DNA from: Desulfogranum japonicum DSM 18378
GTDB lineage: Bacteria; Desulfobacterota; Desulfobulbia; Desulfobulbales; Desulfobulbaceae
Direction of reading: 5' to 3'
Assembly (NCBI RefSeq): GCF_000429945.1
Contig: NZ_AUCV01000001.1
Span: 388,847 to 452,846 of the forward strand
Length of the DNA: 64,000 nt
The translations under genes and the position numbers were made by a program. Within the stretch, counting starts at the first letter, position 1, and every line of letters starts with the position of its first letter. Positions 27,596-35,438 of the stretch are shown piece by piece. Under the pieces are notes generated by a model, which saw only the letters and a list, made by a program, of their open reading frames with translations, made no database searches and was not told the origin of the DNA.

Positions 27596-29524
27596 TTACT
27601 CTTGAGAAACCTGTTTTCCCGTATCCCTGGTTGAATATCCGCCCATGTTTTCAACCGCTGTTGTAAATGCATCAGTGCTGATAGTTTCCAGAACAGCCTG
27701 GATCATGGGTAATTCAATACATTCTTCAGGTATAAGCAGATCATAACGTTCCTCAGCCAGGGGGACAAAATCCAATCCCAGCGCTCTGGCGGCACTTTTG
27801 ATACCAAGACCAACATCTGCTTTTCCGGAAAGAACCGAGACACTTACCGCCATGTGCGTGTACTCTTCACTATCGTATCCCAAAATATCATCACCATCCA
27901 AATTATTTTTCTTCAAAGCATAATCAAAGAGTACTCTGGTGCCTGATCCTGCCTGTCGGTTGATGAATGTGATATGCTCAGAAAAAAGATCGTGTATGGA
28001 GCCAATGTTTTTAGGGTTTCCCTTGGGAACGATAAACCCCTGTTCTCTGTGCACAAGGGTGATGACTCGAATATTGCGGTCTGATAAATAGCGTTTGATG
28101 TAACTTAGGTTGTACGAACCGTCATCCGGGTTCAGTAGATGGGAACCGGCCATGTGACACAAGCCCTGTTTAAGAGCCATAATACCGCCCAGGGAACCGA
28201 CATGGGTTGAGGCCAGCGGATATGCAGGATCACGTTTTTGCAGAAAATCGTGGAGAATATCCAGGCTCAGGTCATGACTTCCTGTACAGATCAAGGTTTG
28301 CTCTATACGGGATCTGGGGGTGAGTAATTCCACCTGTACAGTTTTTCCCTGCTGTTCACCTTCAGAAGCTGAAGCGATACGCAGCATGCTGTTGGCACGG
28401 GTAAGGGTGGTAATAGTACCTGACCCTTTTTTTAGAGGAACTGTAATAAAATGCGGACCAATTTTGCCGGTAATCATTCGGCGGAATTCTTCTATGCCGG
28501 CCCGTGAAGGCAGGCTTTTAGCCAACACCGCATCAATGGTTTCAGGTTGCTGCTGATGTATTCCCTGGAGTCTCGACAGCAGGGGGACAACAAACTGTTC
28601 CATGGAAATGATGGCTGATACCGGGTAGCCGGGAAGGCCAATAACAGGTTTGTCATGAATCATCCCCAGAATAGAAGGTTTACCTGGCATGATGGTTACG
28701 CCGTGAACATGTACAGTGCCAAGTTCTTCAATAATTTTCGCTGTGTAATCGGCGCTGCCTGCGGAAGAACCTGCATTGATTATAACCACATCAGCATCAC
28801 TCTCAACTGCCGCGAGAAGTTGCTGTTGTATAGTTTCGAACTGGTCGCTGAGAATGGGTGTAATAGTGACCTCTGCCCCTGCCTGTTCTGCCAGACCGGA
28901 CAGTGCCGCGGAATTGGATTCAATGGTTTTTCCAGGAGGTGGCGCATCCATGGATGGATCAAGGTCGATAAGTTCGGAGCCTGTTGGCATGATGGTGACT
29001 TTTGGTTTTGCATAAACTGTAACCGATGCACAACCTGCAGTGAGCATGGCAGCCATATCTGCTGGGGTGATACGGTGACCCGTTGGGTACAGAAGTTCCG
29101 TTGCAACTATATCTTCACCAACTTTTCGTACATATTGCCAGGGATATGAAGATTCACGTATCGTCCCTGTGGATCCATCTTCACTCAATACAACATTTTC
29201 AATCATGATAACAGCATCCTTGCCTTCAGGCATGGGATAGCCGGTATTAATCATTTCTGCCTGGCCGGTATCAAGACGCAGGGTACATGGCGTTTCGTCG
29301 CTTGCTCCAAAAGTGTCTGCGGCAACCACCGCAATGCCATCCATTGCAGCGGCATGAAAACTGGGCGCGGAAAATCGGGCTATCACCGGAGCAGCTGTGA
29401 CGCGGCCGATGGCTGAACGGGTAGAGATGGTTTCCTGAGGGGTTCGACGTTGTCCGAGAAGAGAAGGGTACAGGGACTGGGCCTCTTCCCTGCTGCGCAT
29501 TTGCAGATAGATTTTACGTTTCAT
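27596..29524 (-). CDS. moeA: MoeA molybdopterin molybdenumtransferase fused to a PBP-like domain
   Basis: The first 400 or so residues are MoeA, which inserts Mo or W into adenylated molybdopterin: FSAPSFHAAAMDGIAVVA, INTGYPMPEGKDAVIMIE, TGSELI, and NAGSSAGSADYT (the MPT-binding loop). Residues about 410-640 are a PBP-like oxyanion-type domain (LICTGSHDLSLDIL, GSGTRVLFDYALK, GKADVGLGIKSAARALGLDFVP). This is the sensor type seen in the tup-operon regulator. The fused domain may hold tungstate or molybdate for insertion. It lies 23 bp after the other moeA on the same strand. Confidence 0.88.
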   Translation of the reverse strand: MKRKIYLQMRSREEAQSLYPSLLGQRRTPQETISTRSAIGRVTAAPVIARFSAPSFHAAAMDGIAVVAADTFGASDETPCTLRLDTGQAEMINTGYPMPEGKDAVIMIENVVLSEDGSTGTIRESSYPWQYVRKVGEDIVATELLYPTGHRITPADMAAMLTAGCASVTVYAKPKVTIMPTGSELIDLDPSMDAPPPGKTIESNSAALSGLAEQAGAEVTITPILSDQFETIQQQLLAAVESDADVVIINAGSSAGSADYTAKIIEELGTVHVHGVTIMPGKPSILGMIHDKPVIGLPGYPVSAIISMEQFVVPLLSRLQGIHQQQPETIDAVLAKSLPSRAGIEEFRRMITGKIGPHFITVPLKKGSGTITTLTRANSMLRIASASEGEQQGKTVQVELLTPRSRIEQTLICTGSHDLSLDILHDFLQKRDPAYPLASTHVGSLGGIMALKQGLCHMAGSHLLNPDDGSYNLSYIKRYLSDRNIRVITLVHREQGFIVPKGNPKNIGSIHDLFSEHITFINRQAGSGTRVLFDYALKKNNLDGDDILGYDSEEYTHMAVSVSVLSGKADVGLGIKSAARALGLDFVPLAEERYDLLIPEECIELPMIQAVLETISTDAFTTAVENMGGYSTRDTGKQVSQE

Positions 29525-29547
29525 TGCAAGCTCAAAATTTAGGGGAT

Positions 29548-30789
29548 TTAAGGGAAAAGTAGAACACAGGTTTCAATCCCTTTGTCCAGGCCTTCCACAT
29601 CACGGCCAATGGGCAACAGGCCGTCGGCAAGAACAAGTGGCTTAAGTAACCCTGACTTGCCATATACTGGAAAAATTACAGGAGGATGGCCAGGTTCCTT
29701 TGCTGGTTCAATCCTGACCCTAACATACTCTTCACGGCCAATGGCTGAAGGTATTTGTTCACCTGTAAGGGCCGTTATGGCACGTAAACCGTGGTTGATT
29801 CCCTGTCCGGTAAAGTGATGAAGCAATGGGCGGACAAAAAGGTAAAAAATAACCATGGCAGAGCCCACATGACCAGGAAGACCAATGAGTGCTTTGTTAT
29901 CCATTCTGGCAACAATGGTAGGCTTGCCGGGGCGTACAGAAATGCCGTGAACAAGGATTTCTGCTCTGGGAAGAGATTTAAATACGTCCAGGGTAAAGTC
30001 TCGTCTTCCGACGGAACTACCTCCGGAAAGCAGTACAAGATCTACCTGTTCCAACGCATCTGCACAGCAGTCTCGTATGCCGTCAAAGTCATCTCCCTGG
30101 ATACCCAGGTTTATGGCAGTTGCGCCTGCTTCCTCAACCAGTGCAGCAAGGGTGGTGGAGTTAATGTCACGGATTTTTCCGGGTGATGGCTCTGCATCCG
30201 GAGGGATAAGTTCATCACCTGTGGACAATATGGCTACAACGGGCTTCCGGTATACAGGAATGTTGGTAATTCCCAATCCTGCCAGTATGCCGAGGTCTTG
30301 AGGACGCAGTTGCTTTCCCTGGCTAAGTACAGGTGAACCTTGGGCGAAGTCGTCGCCTGCCTGAATGACGTTTTCTCCCGGGGCGACCGGACGATAAAGC
30401 TCAACGGTTTGGTCATCCAGTTTTCGTGAATATTCAATCATACAGACACTGTCTGCTTTTCTGGGCAATTCGCCACCTGTCCAGATTTGCATGGTATCAC
30501 CGCTAGCCAGCATATGCTGCTGACCTGAATCACCCATGGCTATCTCGCCTGTGATGTTCAGCAGTGCCGGCTCAGATTCTGAGCATCCAAAGGTGTTTTT
30601 TGCCCGAACAGCAAAACCATCCATGGTCGAACGAGCAAAGGGAGGAAGGTTTTCCGGAGCGGAAATGTTTTTACTCAGAATTCTGCCGAGTCCCTTGCTG
30701 AGGGGAACGTTTTCTTCTGTAAAAGTGGTAAAGTGTTGGTAGAGTTTTAGCACGTCAGATGGACTGGTGAGGGTAAAGAAATCTTTCAT
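29548..30789 (-). CDS. moeA: MoeA molybdopterin molybdenumtransferase
   Basis: A standard-length MoeA (413 aa): PPFARSTMDGFAVRA, TGGELPRKADSVCMIEYSR, STGDELIPPD, LLSGGSSVGRRDFT and RPGKPTIVARM. Two moeA genes in tandem beside a tungsten oxidoreductase suggest that one handles tungsten and the other molybdenum; which does which cannot be read from the sequence. It is separated from moaD by about 150 bp including a strong hairpin. Confidence 0.92.
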   Translation of the reverse strand: MKDFFTLTSPSDVLKLYQHFTTFTEENVPLSKGLGRILSKNISAPENLPPFARSTMDGFAVRAKNTFGCSESEPALLNITGEIAMGDSGQQHMLASGDTMQIWTGGELPRKADSVCMIEYSRKLDDQTVELYRPVAPGENVIQAGDDFAQGSPVLSQGKQLRPQDLGILAGLGITNIPVYRKPVVAILSTGDELIPPDAEPSPGKIRDINSTTLAALVEEAGATAINLGIQGDDFDGIRDCCADALEQVDLVLLSGGSSVGRRDFTLDVFKSLPRAEILVHGISVRPGKPTIVARMDNKALIGLPGHVGSAMVIFYLFVRPLLHHFTGQGINHGLRAITALTGEQIPSAIGREEYVRVRIEPAKEPGHPPVIFPVYGKSGLLKPLVLADGLLPIGRDVEGLDKGIETCVLLFP

Positions 30790-30922
30790 AGTCTGACCTT
30801 AATCCGCAGATGGGCCTGTGACTACCCATTCTTTCAGAAGAATGGGTGCCGGTATGTTTATAGGAATTGTAGCAAAAACAGCTCGGTATGTGGAAGAAAA
30901 ACTGCAGTGATTCCAGCTGGGA

Positions 30923-30959
30923 CAGTAGTTGGTGGGGGCTCAGCCCCCACCAACTACTG
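30923..30959 (-). terminator. 18-bp-arm hairpin overlapping the moaD stop codon
   Basis: Perfect inverted repeat with arms 30923-30940 and 30942-30959 around one base (the effective loop is a few nt). The moaD-side arm encodes the last Val-Gly-Gly-Gly codons and the start of the stop codon. A T-run follows on the minus strand only about 20 nt later, so it may block, pause or stabilise rather than terminate fully. Confidence 0.6.
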
Positions 30960-31164
30960 GAAAGATTGCTAACTGATCACCCTCTTGAGGCTCCTGCTGG
31001 AGGGTGCAATGGCGTGAATTAATCATGAGCACGCCAACCTCTTCAAGGTCAATATCCAGGGAGCGAATGACATCCTCAACAGTTGTTCCTTCAGGATATT
31101 CGCTCAATCTTTCTTTAAATCGATTATCCCGGAAATAGGCGAACAGTTTTACATTAAATTGCAT
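30940..31164 (-). CDS. moaD: MoaD-type sulfur carrier protein of the aor cluster
   Basis: A 74-residue ubiquitin-like protein. It starts MQFNVKLFAYFRD and ends FPVVGGG. The terminal glycine is the group that an E1-like enzyme would adenylate and convert to thiocarboxylate for dithiolene synthesis in molybdopterin. The tail has three glycines rather than the usual two. It lies 12 bp downstream of the tungsten aldehyde oxidoreductase gene, a common arrangement for AOR-associated MoaD proteins. Confidence 0.88.
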   Translation of the reverse strand: MQFNVKLFAYFRDNRFKERLSEYPEGTTVEDVIRSLDIDLEEVGVLMINSRHCTLQQEPQEGDQLAIFPVVGGG

Positions 31165-31176
31165 CGTATCTCCGGA

Positions 31177-32904
31177 TTAGAAATCCCAAAATGAATCGAT
31201 GGCTTCATCACTGATGTCCCAAACAACATTGTGTGGTGCAATGGGCTCTTCTTTGAAGAATTCTGGCAGACGGTCATCCAGATTGGTGAACCCAGCCTTA
31301 AGGTTAAACTCGTGTTCTGTCTTAAGGATGGTCTTACCAAGGTTGGTAACATCGTCTGCTACCAGGCCAATACCAAAACGGGCGTTGATCAAATCAATCA
31401 ATGCAGGCAGACAGGTGGCATCATCCAACGCGGCAAAAGCTATGAAAAGACACATACCTGTAGAGTCAATGGCTGCGGTGGCAATCTGCAAGTTACGGGA
31501 AAGCTCTACCTGACCTTCTTTGCTCAAAGGATCAAGGGATCCGCCGACACCAAGAACGTTGGTGGCAATGGTGTATCCCATGGTATGATCTGCGCCCATG
31601 GTGGAGGTGGCATAGGTGATACCAATACCTTTGATAGCCCTTGGGTCATATGCAGGAATAGCCTGGTTTTTCACTACCGGCACACGGGTAATGCCATAGG
31701 TCCGGCCAACAGATCCGGCTCCACAACCGATGATTCTTCCCAGCGGGGTTCCTTTGCCTATCTCTTCGCGAAGGATACGGATAACTTCTGCACCGTCTCC
31801 AAATTCCAGTACACCGGCTTCCATGGCCACTGCAAAAGCGACAGGAATTTCAATGGAATCAAGTCCCAGATCGTCAAGAATATTGTCTGCTTCAGCGACC
31901 TGATCAAGATTATCTATACAGCAATCGGCGCCAAAGGCCCAGATTGTTTCATATTCAAACCCGGATGTTCTGTATCCACCCTGCATGTCAGCGTAAACCT
32001 GTGAACAGTTGATGACACAACCTGGATGACAGTTATGCTTGGGTTTACCACCACGAGCCACAATGGTATCATGCATGGTCTCACCGGAAATGGCTTCGTG
32101 TCCGGCAAATTGTCCCTGGGTGAAGTTTTTGGTTGGTAAACCGCCAGCTTCGTTGATGATGTTTACGAGAACATTGGTACCGTACTGGGCAAGGGCCTGG
32201 GTGATGGGGTTGTCGACAAGAGCTTTGGCAAAAGTGCGATTGGCAGTTTTAAATGCTTCTGGGTCTGCAATCTCTACTTTGTTCATGGTTGGCTCAACGG
32301 AAATGAACTTAATTTTTTTAGAGCCCATGACCGCGCCGAGTCCACCACGTCCGTTGGAACGAATGTGGTTGTCTGGATCCTTGACAGAGATGTTGGCAGC
32401 CAGCATTTTCATTTCACCGGCAGGCCCGATGGTGATGACACCGGTTTTTGCTCCCAATCTCTCATTGATGGTTTCAACAACTTTAAAGTTGCCCATGCCA
32501 AGGGTTTCTGTTTCTTCATTGATGGTTACACCATCTTCGGTTACATGCAGGTTGTACCACTTATCTCCTTTGGGCTGCCCTTCAATGATGAGAGCTTTGA
32601 TACCAAGGCGAGCAAGCAGTTGAGCTGATGTGCCGCCAGCATTTGCCTCTTTAATGGTACCGGTCAAAGGACTTTTACCGCCACAGGAGAGGCGACCGGA
32701 ATTGGCGGCAGTGGTTCCTGAAAGTAGGCCCGGAGCAAAAACGAGTTTATTCTTGCTGCCCAGTGGGTTACAAGTCGGATCAACCTCAGCAGCTACAACT
32801 GTGGAGGTCAGGCCACGTCCACCAAGGCCCATCCATGCCTCGGGAACGTCTTCAACCTTGGCGGTAAGATCCGTCATGTTTACGCGAAAAATTTTGTCTG
32901 CCAT
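31177..32904 (-). CDS. aor: Tungsten-dependent aldehyde:ferredoxin oxidoreductase
   Basis: Oxidises aldehydes to acids with ferredoxin as acceptor, or reduces acids to aldehydes under strong reducing conditions. It is 575 aa from the ATG at 32904, which has a GGAG ribosome-binding site and is preferred over an upstream TTG. The N-terminal tungstopterin-binding domain has WMGLGGRGLTS. The central [4Fe-4S] ligands are in CHPGCVINC, and a later ligand Cys is in DSTGMCLFIAF. Moving away from the start, the next genes are moaD and two moeA genes, the full tungsten cofactor toolkit. A structured leader precedes it. Confidence 0.93.
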   Translation of the reverse strand: MADKIFRVNMTDLTAKVEDVPEAWMGLGGRGLTSTVVAAEVDPTCNPLGSKNKLVFAPGLLSGTTAANSGRLSCGGKSPLTGTIKEANAGGTSAQLLARLGIKALIIEGQPKGDKWYNLHVTEDGVTINEETETLGMGNFKVVETINERLGAKTGVITIGPAGEMKMLAANISVKDPDNHIRSNGRGGLGAVMGSKKIKFISVEPTMNKVEIADPEAFKTANRTFAKALVDNPITQALAQYGTNVLVNIINEAGGLPTKNFTQGQFAGHEAISGETMHDTIVARGGKPKHNCHPGCVINCSQVYADMQGGYRTSGFEYETIWAFGADCCIDNLDQVAEADNILDDLGLDSIEIPVAFAVAMEAGVLEFGDGAEVIRILREEIGKGTPLGRIIGCGAGSVGRTYGITRVPVVKNQAIPAYDPRAIKGIGITYATSTMGADHTMGYTIATNVLGVGGSLDPLSKEGQVELSRNLQIATAAIDSTGMCLFIAFAALDDATCLPALIDLINARFGIGLVADDVTNLGKTILKTEHEFNLKAGFTNLDDRLPEFFKEEPIAPHNVVWDISDEAIDSFWDF

Positions 32905-32938
32905 TCGAAAACTCCTCAATAATGTTAAATCTGCGGCT

Positions 32939-33010
32939 CTGTGTTACACAGACCCGCTGCCGGGCCAGGTAAAATGCGGCTTATGTAAAAAATACATAAT
33001 TTTTACCTGG
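32939..33010 (-). promoter_or_regulatory. Structured leader upstream of aor
   Basis: Three adjoining inverted repeats: arms 32965-32974 with 33001-33010 enclosing a nested TTATGTA/TACATAA stem (32981-32987 with 32993-32999), then CCCG/CGGG (32953-32956, 32961-32964), then CTGTGTTACACAG (32939-32951). In the transcript these would be successive hairpins ending about 35 nt before the start codon. A metal- or cofactor-responsive leader is possible but not shown; it does not visibly match the Moco RNA consensus as I remember it. Confidence 0.45.
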
Positions 33011-33306
33011 TTTATTGTAAACCATCAGACCCATTTGGTCAAAGGAATGGACCTTTTAAAGTAAGTATCGGTCATTTTTTGTCGGAATAGCGGTTTTTCC
33101 AAGCGTAACGCAAACTTACCCCTTGGGCACTGAGGGAAAATAAAAAAAAAGGCCATTGTTCCCTTAGGCTTTATTTTATAATTGTTCTCTTCTCTCTTGT
33201 TCTAGTTGTAATTCTTGTTGAAAGTGATGTCTGTGAGTATTCTTGGTTTGAACGTATTCAGTGTTACCTGGTGCAGCGGAAGCTCTTGATATGTAAGGCA
33301 AAGAAA

Positions 33307-33338
33307 CCTTGCCCATGATTCAGTGGCCATGGGCAAGG
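33307..33338 (-). terminator. Terminator after the first alcohol dehydrogenase
   Basis: Perfect 11-bp arms (33307-33317 and 33328-33338) with a 10-nt loop, followed on the minus strand by TTTCTTTG. Confidence 0.7.
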
Positions 33339-33380
33339 GTATTGTAGGCCTGTGTACAAGCAAACTACATGGCAGCTTTT

Positions 33381-34562
33381 TTACAGAGCTGCTTTGTAAA
33401 TAGCCTTGACGTCATCATCTTTAGGAACGCGTGGGTTGGTTAGACCGCAGGCGTCTTTCTGAGCATTCACCGTCATGGTATCTATGTCTTCAGCTTTTAC
33501 ATCTTTGCCATAACGTTTTCCAAGCTCAACCAGGCCGGCAGGAATACCGATATCCGTTGAAAGATTCTGGATTGCCATAAGTGCCAGTTCGGCAGCATCA
33601 CGTGTGGAAAGGCCGTCAATATTTTCACCCATAAGCTGGGCAATTTTTGCGAAACGATCCATTTTCGCGATCAGGTTAAAACGGCTTACATGGGGCAACA
33701 GAATAGCGTTGCATTCACCATGTGGCAGATCATAGAAACCACCTAATTGGTGGGCCATGGCATGAACATGACCAAGGCTTGCATTGTTGAATGCCATGCC
33801 GGCCAGGTACTGTGCGTAGCACATACCTTCACGGGCAACAATGTCTCCTCCGTTGGCAACAGCAGGGCGGAGATGGGTTGCAATGAGTTCAATGGCTTTT
33901 TCAGCAGCAGAATCGGTCATCGGGGTGGCAGCTGTGGAAACATAGGCCTCTACAGCGTGTGTCAAAGCGTCCATGCCTGTGGCTGCCGTGAGTGCAGGCG
34001 GCATTCCCATCATCAGGACTGGATCATCAACAGCAATACCTGGGGTAACTCGCCAGTCAACAATGGCCATTTTTACTTTACGGCTAGTGTCGGTAATGAT
34101 GCAGAAACGAGTCATTTCTGAAGCAGTACCTGCAGTGGTGTTGACTGCAACGTAGGGAGGCATGGGGTTGGAGGATTTGTCAACTCCTTCGAAATCATGA
34201 ATTTTTCCGCCATTAGCAATAACGAGGCCGACACCCTTGCCACAGTCATGGGAACTACCACCACCAAGTGTGATCAGGCTGTCGCAATTATTTGATTTGT
34301 AAATGTCAACTCCATCGTGGACATTTTTATCGGTAGGGTTAGGGATTGTCTCATCGTAGACAACGCAATCCATTCCGGCTGCCTCAAGCAGATCTGTGAT
34401 CTGTTTGGTAATGCCTGCCCCAGTGATACCCTTGTCCGTTACAACCAGAGGCTTGTTGCCGCCAAGTGCTTTAATTTTTGCAGGAATTTCCTTAGCTGCT
34501 CCAATGCCGATCAGAGTAACGCTGGGGATGAAGTAACCGAATACTTGTTCTCGAATTGCCAT
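33381..34562 (-). CDS. Iron-containing alcohol dehydrogenase, copy 1
   Basis: NAD(P)-dependent group III alcohol dehydrogenase interconverting alcohols and aldehydes. It has the nucleotide loop GGGSSHDCGKG and the metal ligands in DALTHAVEAY, HAMAHQLGG and LPHGECN (one Asp and three His). At 393 aa it is full length. It is almost identical to the downstream-numbered copy at 35439-36620, with about 30 differences by my count. It has its own sigma-54 promoter 78 bp upstream, at nearly the same distance as in copy 2, so it is separately transcribed. It probably works with the aldehyde oxidoreductases in ethanol metabolism. Confidence 0.93.
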   Translation of the reverse strand: MAIREQVFGYFIPSVTLIGIGAAKEIPAKIKALGGNKPLVVTDKGITGAGITKQITDLLEAAGMDCVVYDETIPNPTDKNVHDGVDIYKSNNCDSLITLGGGSSHDCGKGVGLVIANGGKIHDFEGVDKSSNPMPPYVAVNTTAGTASEMTRFCIITDTSRKVKMAIVDWRVTPGIAVDDPVLMMGMPPALTAATGMDALTHAVEAYVSTAATPMTDSAAEKAIELIATHLRPAVANGGDIVAREGMCYAQYLAGMAFNNASLGHVHAMAHQLGGFYDLPHGECNAILLPHVSRFNLIAKMDRFAKIAQLMGENIDGLSTRDAAELALMAIQNLSTDIGIPAGLVELGKRYGKDVKAEDIDTMTVNAQKDACGLTNPRVPKDDDVKAIYKAAL

Positions 34563-34639
34563 AGTGAATCACCCTCTTGTGTAAAATCTTTAATCTTTTA
34601 CAACTCCTCTCTTAGAGATCCAACATACGTGTTTGTCCT

Positions 34640-34655
34640 AGCAATATCTGTTCCA
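34640..34655 (-). promoter_or_regulatory. Sigma-54 promoter of alcohol dehydrogenase 1
   Basis: Minus-strand TGGAACAGATATTGCT fits TGGCAC-N5-TTGCW with one mismatch and exact GG-N10-GC spacing. The -12 GC is 79 bp from the start codon, against 80 bp in copy 2. Confidence 0.72.
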
Positions 34656-35187
34656 AAAAAGAATTCTTGATAAATCAAGTGATTGCAAGAGGTTATTTCA
34701 ATGGGGGAAATATGGGGTTGTCTTTTTGTCTCTATCCAGGCTGTTGAAATAGAATTAAAAGCGTAACCGGTGAAGCAAAAGCAACTGGTAACTCTTTGTG
34801 ATATTGGTCTAATTGATAGACTGGGGCATTGTGACACGTTAAAGCGGGTGCGTGGGGCAATATTTCACGTGATAAGGTTGCGGAAAAAATATGGTGTGAA
34901 ATTAAGCTGTTGACTTTTTATGAGTGATCTTTGGGTGGTCTGTGCGGTCGGTTGAATGTTACTTTTTAATAATTAATCAGCTGATCGGAGGAGGGTAAAG
35001 GTCTTCTGTGTGGCGCGCTGTTTTTTTAAGGTTAGTGTATATACGACAAGTCTGCGGCAGAGTTTCTGGTGGCTGACGTATGGGATGCAGTGAATTGTAA
35101 ACAGCGAGGTACTTATGCAAAAGGGGGTAATGCGGAAGTGTAAGGAGAAAATGCCCCCGCATTACCAATCCAAGGAGTAGTACATCG

Positions 35188-35211
35188 TGAACCGGCCTTG
35201 GGGCCGGTTCA
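35188..35211. repeat. 10-bp-arm GC-rich hairpin
   Basis: Arms TGAACCGGCC and its exact complement (35188-35197, 35202-35211) around TTGG. No T-run lies on either side and no gene ends here, so its function is unclear; it might end a small RNA or be a binding site. Confidence 0.4.
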
Positions 35212-35340
35212 TTTACAACAAGAATTAAACAGTGTTATTTTTCAATCATCTTCTTCAGGAACTTGTTTTCCCGGATCATGCATAGTGGAATACTGTCTTC
35301 ATTTGCGATACTGACGACTCAATAATCCTTCTGTATGTCG

Positions 35341-35408
35341 AAAAAAAACAAGATGAAGCCCATCCAAGGGGGGGTGGGGTGGAAGCGGTGGAAGGATAGG
35401 CTTCATCT
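35341..35408 (-). terminator. Terminator after alcohol dehydrogenase 2
   Basis: Arms AGATGAAGCC (35351-35360) and its exact complement (35399-35408) enclose a G/T-rich loop with a short extra stem. Eight Ts follow on the minus strand within a few bases. Confidence 0.75.
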
Positions 35409-35438
35409 ATTCCTTTTGTACAGCTGAAAACTGAACGA

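Larger units (their letters stand above)
32905..33380. other. Intergenic region upstream of aor and downstream of adh1
   Basis: Besides the structured leader of aor and the adh1 terminator, no gene is seen. A run of As and a CGTAACGCAAA stretch near 33106 occur without a recognisable role. No sigma-54 match was found here, unlike the neighbouring alcohol dehydrogenase promoters. Confidence 0.4.
34563..35438. other. Intergenic region between the two alcohol dehydrogenases
   Basis: It holds the adh1 promoter, a CTTGAT-AA-ATCAAG dyad at 34666-34679, a GGTCTAATTGA element at 34806-34816 followed by TAGAC (an inverted GTCTA/TAGAC pair), a TGACACGT box at 34832-34839, the hairpin at 35188-35211 and the adh2 terminator. 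The 350 bp between 34840 and 35187 show no convincing gene. Confidence 0.5.
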
